Source of the DNA: Trissonchulus latispiculum
Lineage: Eukaryota > Nematoda > Enoplea > Enoplida > Ironidae
DNA length: 64,000 nucleotides
NCBI GenBank assembly: GCA_030248195.1
Contig: JASAND010030887.1
Span: 1-64,000, forward strand
Direction of reading: 5' to 3'
Positions 10,421 through 20,300 of the stretch are shown piece after piece. Below the pieces are notes generated by a model. That model saw nothing but the letters and a program-made list of their open reading frames with translations. It did not search any database and had not been told where the DNA came from. The position numbers and the translations under genes are program-made. Every line of letters starts with the position of its first letter. Position 1 is the first letter of the stretch.

Positions 10421-11717
10421 AATGCTCGAAAACAAGCAGTACGTGCGCGAGTTTCGTGTCTGCTTCGAGCTTTAACAAACAGGCGTAAAATTCTTTGAAG
10501 TGAAGGGTCCAATTTGCTGGGAGGGGGTTATACAATTTCGTGATACCAGTTCACCATTTCTAAGAAGCGTCTTAGCTCCTAAGGTTGGTAGGTGCCGGAG
10601 CTTTGAGTAGCGACTCAATCCTTTTAGCGTCGGCCGACACTCCATCTTCTGAAATTATCCAAAAAGGGGACGGCTTTGTGACTGAATAAGCATTTCTTGG
10701 CGTTGATTTTAAAATGGTCTTTATTTAAGTGCCTCAAGGACTTTCTTGAGGTTTCCATCATTCTCCTACATGGTTTCCCCATAAATTATGATGTCATCAA
10801 TGTAAGGACGACAACCTGGTATATATGTGGTTCTGTGTTTGTTGAATGCAAAGCTGAAAGACCGACACGGAGTATTTCAAGTCTATGGGCAAGCGACAAT
10901 ACTGATATAAGCCAAGAGTGTTAATAGTAGTTGTTAAGTGGCGTGATTCCGGGTGTAGTGGAATACTGAAGTAAGCTTTCTCCAGATCCAAATTTGAAAA
11001 CACTGGCATTGCTCATTCCAGCGGATATCGCTCAGCTTCGGTATGGGAAATCGATCTCACATGCTTGTTCAGTTCGGTAAGATTTGTTGTGATTCTAACA
11101 GATCCATCCGGCTTGGGAACTGTGACCATTTTCTGCAAGTTATTTACGGGCTATTGGGATTCCCCTGAGTCGTGATTGGGCTTGTCTGGCATTGGGAGCA
11201 ATAATTTTCTTGTGTTGAAACTTGTTGTAAGATTCTAGGGTACCACTTATTAGATCCGGATATGTATCAAAAATCTCAGACGGGTTGTTGATGTTGGAAA
11301 GATTGGCTGGTCTAGCAGTAGGTGTTAATATCTGAAGCTGCCATATGGGACCTCGCCCGAGAACTGGTTTTACAGTGTGTGATGACGTAGATAGTCTCTT
11401 TAGTTGAGTTTCCGCTGATGCTGATGTTAGCAATGAACTGACCTTGAACGTTTGAATTTGGATTGCCATCATAATTGATCTTTGGTTGATCTTTGTAATG
11501 GCTGGTTAGGAAAGTGTTTGTCAAAAATATCCTTGCTTAGTGTTGTAACCTCGGCGTTCAAGAGTAAACGTGGCTTTTAGGCCGTTGACAGTTGTGATTA
11601 GGATGGCCAAGGTGATGGGTGGGGAGCAAGTCGGGTTTGAATGTTAGCTACAGTTATGGTTTTTGATTCCGGGGGTTTCCGTATTCCTCGATTTTGCACG
11701 GCAAACACTTTCAAAAC

Positions 11718-12072
11718 TGGGTTTATTTTACTGGTAGGGGCGCCCCCCCACTTGAGCACCTCCCCTCCCCCCACTCGGTCCCACCCCTACTTTTTTGGGC
11801 TTCCCCCCAACTCACCCTGAGGTGCCCAAAATTTGCCAAATTTTTAGGTTTTTTGGTCAAAATTTTAAAAAATTTTCCGGCCTCGCCTTTGTTGGTGCTA
11901 AGACTTGATAACTTGATTTTTGAGCACTTTTAAGCATAGTTATAGCAGTGTATGTGAAACAGGCTATTTATACAACATATTTGGAACATTTTATCCTCCC
12001 CCACTTTTCGACCCCCCCCCAGTGGGGGGGCGTCCCCCCACTCCCCCCTACTTATTTTTTCCGGAAACAAAC
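11718..12072. mobile_element. CTGG-family element, copy F (subfamily with GGGGCGCCCC arm)
   Basis: Left end CTGGGTTTATTTTACTGG then GGGGCGCCCCCCC. The core 'ttccggcctcgcc' is near 11876, and a C-rich right arm follows near 12000-12050. The right terminus is degraded; CAAAA occurs before 11718 and again after 12072, a possible but weak 5-bp duplication. Non-coding. Confidence 0.6.
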
Positions 12073-12566
12073 CAAACAAAATGGCCCCTTTTGTTGCAGA
12101 AGCGGCGACTATGAGCTTTAAGATTTAAGCGAAGATTATGAGCTTTAAAACGATGTATAAAGCTCTTTAATTCCCAAAATTCTGGCTTTTTCCTAGGCAA
12201 ATCTTTCTCGGGGGAAGTCTGGGGGATTGCTTGGGGATTCATAAAATTCATTCATAAAATTCATTCATTCAAAAATAGCCCTTTTTGCTGCTGAGTTAAA
12301 GAATTAACTATTTTAAAACAGAATTTAAGATTGAAATGCTGGAAAATTTTTCGGAATTTACCCTCAAAGGCGCCTATTTTTCCGAGCACTTTAGAGTTCT
12401 GGGGGGGAAGGTCCGAATCCTGGGGGGGGGCGACCCAAGTCTGGGGTGGGGAAACTGATTTCTGGGGGGGGCACACCCCCCCCGGTAGGAAAAGCCAGAA
12501 ATTGCGAAAGCTATAGCGTTTTAAAAAAATCACCACAAAAGCACTGCACAAAAAGGTACCAGCAGC
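12073..12566 (-). mobile_element. truncated inverted copy of the TTAA-flanked GGTGC element
   Basis: Read on the - strand from 12566, it reproduces the first few hundred bases of the element at 12571-13576, starting with its GCTGGTACC-type end and 'tgcagtgcttttgtggtg'. It is head to head with that element across a shared TTAA (12567-12570). A CTGG-family copy interrupts it at 12182-12498. Confidence 0.7.
12182..12498. mobile_element. CTGG-family element, copy D
   Basis: Ends CTGGCTTTTTCCTA and TAGGAAAAGCCAG are perfect inverted repeats. The 5-bp target duplication AAATT is exact (12177-12181 and 12499-12503). The uninterrupted paralog at about 12632-12650 reads 'cgcaattttgggagttg', which directly shows the pre-insertion site. 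It has G-runs on the right arm and no coding capacity. Confidence 0.9.
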
Positions 12567-12570
12567 TTAA

Positions 12571-13576
12571 GGTGCTGGTATCCTTTTGTGCAGTGCTTTT
12601 GTGGTGATTTTTTGAAACGCTATAACTTTCGCAATTTTGGGAGTTGCAAAGAGCTTTATACATCATTTTAAAGCTTATTATCTGTACATCACATGAGCTT
12701 ACAGAACTGGCAAAATTAGCAACAAGATAGCAGAAATTTTCTGGCAAACTGACATCTAACAGGATGAATATAGACCAAAAGTTTTTGAACATCGATTTCT
12801 CAAAACTGAAGAATCGGCCAAAAGTTCTGTTTGTGCCACGATATGAAGGACATATGGGCCGAGGGACGTTTTTCTGGATTTGGCTCAGCAGGTCTTAACG
12901 GTCGAGAAAATCGGCCAAATGCACAGTAACACGAAATTTCGCAACTTCGCATTGAGTTTTCTTGCTACTCAATATGTTTTAGCCCAAACCAAGGAAAACG
13001 TCCCTCCGCAGAAGTGCGAATTTCGATACTGCCGAACATCTCCGGAATCCGTCGAGTAGTTTTTGAGAAATCGATGTTCGAAACAAAATAATCGCAGTTT
13101 TGCCAAAATGGTTTTTCGGCCAAATCTCTAGCTGAAAGCAATAAAGTCCGGCTAATAGGCATTCATAAAATGTGCATTTGGACGATGTATCGATTGAGTA
13201 TAACTAAGCCAATTTTCTCCCTATCATGTGGCGGTAATTTTGAAAAAACTGATTTCCTCGAAAATGGCCATTTTTTGACCCTAAAAACAGTTTTTTGCTT
13301 ATACTGACTTGACCACTGATTATAGCTTAAAGGTTGTAAGAGCAAAAATGTTCATTTTCGAGTCCTCTTTCCAGCCATACCAACCAATCCCGTGTATTGT
13401 CTACCTACTGGAGCTTAAGGCCAAAAACCAAAACTTTCTTATCTCTTGGCCTAAGAATACGGGACTGGTCCTAAAATGTTAAAGAGCACGGAAATAGGTT
13501 ATTTCGTAAGTTTTAGCCCTTTGCGTAAAGGATTAAAGCCCCAGGAGTCAAAAATACCCGAAAGGAAACCGGCACC
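12571..13576. mobile_element. TTAA-flanked 1.0 kb element (GGTGC family), copy 1
   Basis: Terminal inverted repeats GGTGCTGGTATCCTTT and AAAGGAAACCGGCACC are flanked on both sides by TTAA (12567-12570 and 13577-13580). TTAA duplication is the hallmark of piggyBac and Kolobok elements, so this is probably a non-autonomous member of one of them. It is nearly identical in length to the copy at 45333-46341. No transposase frame is present. Confidence 0.8.
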
Positions 13577-13580
13577 TTAA

Positions 13581-13956
13581 GGGGGGGGGTCGCTTTTTTT
13601 GGACGATTTTTCGACCTTCTCCGATTCTGCTCATTTTTACATATTTTGTACTTCCAATGGGTCCGCGAAACAAGACAAGTGCGTTTTGCGTGATATTGCT
13701 TCTATCGTTCTGTAGAGTCCTTCAAAGGTGACTCCGACATGTGTTAAACATAGGAAAATGAAAAAGTTAAGGTAAAAAAGTTTGTGTCCAAAAATTTACT
13801 TTGAAGTCACCTTTGAAGGACTCTACAGAACGATAGAAGCAATATTGCTCAAAACGCACTTGTCTTGTTTCGCGGACCCATTGGGAGTACAAAATATGTA
13901 AAAATGAGTTAAATCGGAGAAGGTCGAAAAATCGCCCAAAAAAGCGACCCCCCCCC
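13581..13956. mobile_element. long-arm foldback element (GGGGTCGC family), short copy
   Basis: Ends GGGGGGGGGTCGC and GCGACCCCCCCCC. Almost the whole sequence is a hairpin of two arms of about 155 bp around a loop near 13735-13800; 'ctctacagaacgatagaagc' in the right arm is complementary to the left arm. The left flank is the TTAA of the GGTGC element; no TTAA follows on the right. It is related at both ends to the 1.2 kb element at 44098-45328. Confidence 0.8.
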
Positions 13957-14103
13957 GTGCGTATGCTTTACTTTTTAATAGCATATTTTGACACTTATTA
14001 TATTTATGTGTGTGTATTTTTATTATGTATTTTATATTTTATATATTTTATATATATTATATTATGTATTTATTATGTATTTTATATTTTGTGTGTTTTA
14101 GTG

Positions 14104-14351
14104 ATGAACTTCGTGTTTTACCTACTCTATCGTTTTCTACGCAAAGTCTTCCTATGGGGCCTTCATACATTTAGTTGGAAAAAGAATGGAATATTTGACC
14201 AGGTGGAATCGGCCAAAGAGCACTGTGTCGAGCGCTATGATACTGCGTGTCAGATTATGTCTATCGAATGGCAGTCAAAAGCATTGGATTTTGATCCTGC
14301 CCGAGATGTTGATTTTGTTCCCTGGCATGAAGATTTCGTATCGCCGACTAA
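14104..14351 (+). CDS. sulfotransferase-like exon 1
   Basis: Begins MNFVFYLLYRFLRKVFLWGL and ends VPWHEDFVSPT plus two bases; donor GTATAC. The open frame extends upstream to 13957 through a T-rich, probably non-coding tract, so the later ATG is preferred. Confidence 0.75.
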
Positions 14352-17300
14352 GTATACGTGTAGTTATTTTTTGATTTATCTATAACAAATTGGATGATTG
14401 AAGTTCGCAACTTAGTTCGATGTGCATTGCAAAATTCGAAAACACTCAGTTTGAATGATTGTTGGATGAAATTTGTTTAGCTTCATGTTTTTTCTGTAGT
14501 ATTTTGTTTCTATGTTTGGCTGGCAGCAAGTACAGGTGAAGCAAAGTTTCAGCTCACCTTTGACTTTTTTGTTGTTTATGCATTGAAATGATTGTGCTGC
14601 ATGTTAGATTTTTAGTAACAACAAATGTTTTCAGGCTGCTAAAAGATAAGAGGTGGACTCTATATTGCTTTACCAGAGATTGGGTCTACTTTGTCTACAC
14701 ACGCAAGGAGTTGCGTGACTTTGACGCAAAGAAGTGCGCATTCATGTCTCTGAGCCAGTTCTACAACGCTACTCGATTGGCACGGATGCCTCACTGGGCT
14801 TTTGTGAAAATGTGCAAAAGGTTGACTGCACCTTCCTGTAACATCGTCTATGTGAGTAATGTACCCAGAAGTGGAACAACGCTGTTCATGCAAGCATTGC
14901 AGCCTGCGCAGAGGTAATGATTACATAGTTGTACATAAACTATATTAAATGGAATGTTTTTGTGGGGGGCCAACTTCGACCCTTCTCCCCTACTCGCCCA
15001 CCCCTACGTTTTTGGGCTACCCCCACACACTATAAAGTACCCAGAGAATGCTAAATTTTAAGGTTTTTGGTCAAAATTTTCAAAGGATTTTCCGGCTTCG
15101 CCTGAATTTTTTGGCGTAAAATCGTCTATTTTGGTGCTCAAACTCAATTTTTAAGCAGTTTTTAGCATAGTTATGGTAGTATCTATCTATAGAAAACAGT
15201 TTTACTGCCTTTTTGGCGATTTTAGACCACTTTTGATCCTCTCCACGTTTTAGGTTCCCCATGGGCATACATGCGCAAGGGATGTACTGAGGGTGTACCA
15301 GGTACACCCTAATTTCCGGGGGGGGGGACCGCGCAGTGCGCAAGCAAAATCATGGGGACCGCGCTATTCTTCATAATGTCAAAATGCGAAAATTACCGTG
15401 AACTATTTAGAAAAACTAAGCTCTAATTAATAATTATTGTTCTTCTGTTTAATTTCCACAAAAATGAAAGTTTTGAAGAGCTTCGCGAGCAGATTAATTA
15501 TAATCTGTGAAATGAATAAAAAAGAGTGAGAAATTCAAGATGTGTGCAATTTTCAAATACTTTGAAAATGTCGCGATCCCTGTTGCGTGTTCTACCGCTC
15601 TCGCCTCTTCACGTTGCCCGAACCCCCCCCCCCCCCACCCCATTGTGCGAAGGGGGACCACGCAAACTGATTTCTGGTAAACCCTGTGAAGACCCCCCTG
15701 GGAGAGGGGCTTCTACCACTTTTTTGCCTATAAAAGCCCAGTAGTAAGTGTGTAATCTATGGGCATTTGGCAATGAGATGAATTTGTATGTTTTTCTTCT
15801 AAAGTTGCTTTTATCCCATTGAATTTTTCGTGCCCTCGTATTTCATCCACCTGGGCTTTTCCACTGGGGGCGGGGGAACACTCCGACCGCTCCTCCCCCA
15901 AAACTGGGTGCCTCTTTAGGCAAGGCCGCACCCGGGGAGGGGGTTCAAGGGTGTCTAGACCCCCCCTTTTGGGATGACAAAATGGAAAATTTTTGCTATT
16001 TTTATGGCAAAAACAGCTATTTTTATTAAATTTTCGCGCCTTCGATGCAATAATTCGCTTTTTGCAAGAAATAAACGTCCAATGTACTGTTTTTTGGCAA
16101 AAATGCAAAAATTCTTCAACTTCTGGGTAGTGTTGGAAAATAAGAAAATTTTGCGGGCCGGGCCGGCCCGCGGGCCGATATGGTCCTACGGGCCGGGCCG
16201 CGGGCCGGCCCGGCCCGAGCCCGGCCCGCCGCCCGCGGCCCGCCACCGGCCCGCGGGCCGGTGGCGGGCCGGGCCAAGTGGGCCGGCCCGGGGCCGCAAA
16301 TTTCCACGGGCCGAACGGCCCGACGTCGCAAAAACGGCCCGAACTGTTAGGTAATTGATTTCAACTTGCTTCACGTCTAATTTCAACTTATTTTACGGCT
16401 ATTTTTATGTCTTCCATTTTTCACAAACAACAAATAGCTATAACAAGTGGCCACTGGTCAGTCGATTACGTGTTTGATAAATATTACATTGTTATGCAGA
16501 ATTCCACACATTATCCATATACAAATTCAAGCTGTCGCTCCTACTCCACTCTTAACCTTATGTTACTATTTTATTATTATAGTATTTTTTATTATTTTTC
16601 ATTATTTTTCAAAGATACTGTCCTACTTTTTTGAAGCCTTTTAAAAATGTCTCTTGTGTTAAGTTTGTCCACGTGCTTGATTTTGACATAAAGGTCTAAT
16701 TTACATGACCAATAGCAGGTAAAAAACTAAACCAAATTTCGTTTAGTTTGTCTAACAAGGTTTGGATGTTGGTTACGTTTCCAATTAGCAATTACAATCG
16801 CAACAAGAGCACTGCGTCTTAAACTGCGAACGATGCCCCCTTACATCAATACTAATACAATCAAACCTAATTATATAAGCGAATGTTTTTATTCCAATTG
16901 TTTTGCGACAACTGTTCACATATAAAAAGCTTCTACACCCTTCTCATAGACGTAACTTATAATGGATTAGGTATATCTAATAAGTAGCCACCATATAACA
17001 AACTTAGACACCCAGATACGACACAGCTCAATTCCAACTTCCATTATGTGTAATTATATAATCTTCTTAAAACAAAGCCATTGAAAATCCTTAAATGAAA
17101 TTTTGATTGAAGACTTGAAATTGCACCGAAATTTAATGAAAAATTGCCATTTACCGTGTAAAAAACCGGCCCGGCCCGCGGCCCGCCACCGGCCCGCGGG
17201 CCGGTGGCGGGCCGGGCCAAGTGGGCCGGCCCGGGGCCGCAAATTTCCACGGGCCGAACGGCCCGACGTCGCAAAAACGGCCCGAACTGTTAGGTAATTG

Positions 17301-20300
17301 ATTTCAACTTGCTTCACGTCTAATTTCAACTTATTTTACGGCTATTTTTATGTCTTCCATTTTTCACAAACAACAAATAGCTATAACAAGTGGCCACTGG
17401 TCAGTCGATTACGTGTTTGATAAATATTACATTGTTATGCAGAATTCCACACATTATCCATATACAAATTCAAGCTGTCGCTCCTACTCCACTCTTAACC
17501 TTATGTTACTATTTTATTATTATAGTATTTTTTATTATTTTTCATTATTTTTCAAAGATACTGTCCTACTTTTTTGAAGCCTTTTAAAAATGTCTCTTGT
17601 GTTAAGTTTGTCCACGTGCTTGATTTTGACATAAAGGTCTAATTTACATGACCAATAGCAGGTAAAAAACTAAACCAAATTTCGTTTAGTTTGTCTAACA
17701 AGGTTTGGATGTTGGTTACGTTTCCAATTAGCAATTACAATCGCAACAAGAGCACTGCGTCTTAAACTGCGAACGATGCCCCCTTACATCAATACTAATA
17801 CAATCAAACCTAATTATATAAGCGAATGTTTTTATTCCAATTGTTTTGCGACAACTGTTCACATATAAAAAGCTTCTACACCCTTCTCATAGACGTAACT
17901 TATAATGGATTAGGTATATCTAATAAGTAGCCACCATATAACAAACTTAGACACCCAGATACGACACAGCTCAATTCCAACTTCCATTATGTGTAATTAT
18001 ATAATCTTCTTAAAACAAAGCCATTGAAAATCCTTAAATGAAATTTTGATTGAAGACTTGAAATTGCACCGAAATTTAATGAAAAATTGCCATTTACCGT
18101 GTAAAAAACCGGCCCGGCCCGCGGCCCGCCACCGGCCCGCGGGCCGGTGGCGGGCCGGGCCAAGTGGGCCGGCCCGGGGCCGCAAATTTCCACGGGCCGA
18201 ACGGCCCGACGTCGCAAAAACGGCCCGAGCCCGCGGCCCGCCACCGGCCCGCGTCACAACTCTACTTCTGGGGGGCCAGGCCCCCCGTTGCATTTTTCCT
18301 TGGACCCCCCTTTTCAAAATTCTGGGTGCAATCCTGTCTTTCGGTACCATTTTGCCATGAATAAATCGCGCAGAAGGCCAAATTTTCAAACAATTTCCGG
18401 CATCGCCAAAACTTGTTACTCAATTTTTGTCTGTTCCAACACTAAACCTGTTCATATTTGAGATAAAATTAGCTTTCACAATGCATGCAAGAAAAATTTG
18501 CATTTTGCAAAAATGTAATGCAATAAAAATATTCTTTGCCCCTCAGACTTTTGCTGCCCCTTAAGAAGCCCTCCCAAAAATCCCTAGAATAAACCCAGAT
18601 TCACTACCCATGGACTTCTCACGCTCTACGCAGCAATATTAATGTAGGAACGTTAAAGCTATTTTATTGCTGCCCATTGTCCCTCAGTAAATTCCTGTGG
18701 CGTTTCCTTTTAGTAGGCAAATTTTTATCTGTATTCAAATTCAACTTATCTCCATTCAGAAAAACTTGCAACCTCGAAACACTAAAAACGATAAATGAAT
18801 TCGCTTGCTTATACTTGCGTATATGGAGGCCTAAACAGGTCCCTCCACTGTTCCAAGATCATTTGACTTTATTCATAAAGTCATTCGTTTCTGGCTGGGA
18901 TACAACCAGGGGCGCCAGTCCTGGAGGTTGCTATTTGCCCATAGCTGGGGATCAGGTTTGCTATCAGTCAGAGCTTGTCCACATGCCGGTGGGTCGTGAC
19001 TGAAATTCCAAGGGGCCTGACCTCCTCCTCGCCCGGAGTAGCTCTAGCCAGCCGAACTGTAACCACCTCCGGGTGAGCTTATACGTGATCTGGCAAATGA
19101 ACTTGCTTAATTTTTTAATATTTAGTTTGAATTTTATTTGATATATATAATAGTTTAATTTACTGAATTCATTTCATTTCAAATTGTAATTTTAGCATTA
19201 CTGCCATCTCGGAACCAGATGTCTTTTCATCACTGACTGTTCTGAAAGCTAAAGAACTTATTGAAGAGAAAGATTTGAAGGATCTTGTCAAGGGTTGTCT
19301 GTACTATTTTGGTTCTGCCATGAGAACGGGTGAAACACTGGTGCTCAAGCCTAGGGGTGTTGATTCACTCCTGCTGCCAGAGATTTATTCAGTTATGCCA
19401 AGCGTCAAGCATATGTTTATTTATCGAAGGTATGTAGCAGTGTTGTTTTCGTCGTAATGTTTAATTTTGCTTAAGGGTTTAGCTTTTCGGAAACGATACA
19501 GTGTAGAAAACAGCCGCTTCGAAAAGACTGTCGGCTTTTCAAACTCTCAGCTTTTTGCTATTATTACAGAAACATTGAAAAGTCTGTGATTGATATGCTG
19601 AAAATGTTCGCCGTAGTTGGTGGACGTTATGTTTGGAAATTGATGATTTGGTTTCCCGCCTTAGTTGGACGATTCATTGGCTTCCTTGAGTGAGTTTAGT
19701 CGATAATTATTTCAAGTGCGTCATATCTGGTGGTAGTACCACTAACGGGTGTTTCAACGTGAATGAAGGGATCTCGACAAAATATTGGTGCACCTTGTTT
19801 GGTTGGCAGGCTATCTTTGCACAAACTTTTTATGTCAACGAGCGCATAATTGGCTGGCTACCGCATGCGCAAATAATCAAACCTTTATTTAAGCTTTATA
19901 TATATGATTTATTTGACTCCACAATGTGATAGAACATAAAAAGGGCTTTAAAATAATGTGCATATGTCTTCCTGGGTTTACGTTTGTGGGTGGGGGGGTG
20001 GTGGTGGTTGGAGCCTGGAGGCCCCCCACTTTTTGGGTTCCCTCACTCTACCTCTTTCCCCTCCCCTACTCGGCCCTACGCCTGTGTTTTTTGCGAAAAA
20101 AACTGCGAAATTCCGCACTTTTTTGAAAATTCCGCAACTTTTTTTCGGAGCTCTGCGTAAAGTTCAGCAAAAATTTTTGGCCTTGAGTAGAAATTTTCAG
20201 TTGTCTCAGATGAAAATTGAACGTGTTTCAGATAATTTTTGTAGATAGTTTTCAAAAAATTTTTGCACCTTCGGCGCGTATATACGTAGACACCTTTCAG

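Larger units (their letters stand above)
9850..11690 (-). pseudogene. Ty3/gypsy-type pol pseudogene (protease-RT-RNase H remnants), interrupted
   Basis: Remnants of a retrotransposon polyprotein read right to left. Around 11535-11600 there is a protease-like stretch. Near 11050-11145 lie the RT fingers (KPDGSVRITTNLTELNKHV). At about 10925-11010 is FSNLDLEKAYFSIPLHPESR. The catalytic YIDD motif sits at about 10780-10815 (CRPYIDDIIIYG). Near 10570-10640 is the post-palm segment around KRIESLLKAPAPTNL. The RNase H tail signature NVVADALSRF is at 10005-10045. Stops and frame changes separate these pieces, so it cannot be expressed. Between about 10046 and 10520 it is broken by a CTGG-family end, a SINE fragment and a hAT-type element. 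Assignment to Ty3/gypsy rests on motif style; no tree was made. LTRs were not found. Confidence 0.8.
15921..18330. mobile_element. second G-rich family (CAAGGCCGCACCC ends), split by a hAT
   Basis: Left end CAAGGCCGCACCCGGGGAGG; right end degraded (TTCTGGGTGCA). The left part has 'gtgtctagaccccccctttt' and an AT-rich middle with 'aacgtccaatgtactg'. Each piece aligns in reverse to the unbroken copy at 23206-23525, which lacks the hAT. Non-coding. Confidence 0.7.
15851..18598. mobile_element. CTGG-family element, copy K, carrying nested insertions
   Basis: Left end CTGGGCTTTTCCACTGGGGG and right end CCCTAGAATAAACCCAG. The AT-rich core with 'atttccggcatcgcc' is at about 18395-18411. The left arm is split by a second G-rich family (15921-18330), which itself contains a hAT (16128-18264). 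No exact 5-bp duplication was found at the outer ends. Confidence 0.6.

Noticed and set aside
13957..14103. Upstream extension of the sulfotransferase start
   Set aside because: The extra 49 codons are Ile/Tyr/Leu run-through of a TATTTTATAT-type tract; the ATG at 14104 after a possible acceptor fits better.
16407..17587. Two identical 75-codon frames
   Set aside because: They are duplicates created by the 943-bp tandem repeat in a non-coding hAT interior; composition is not protein-like.
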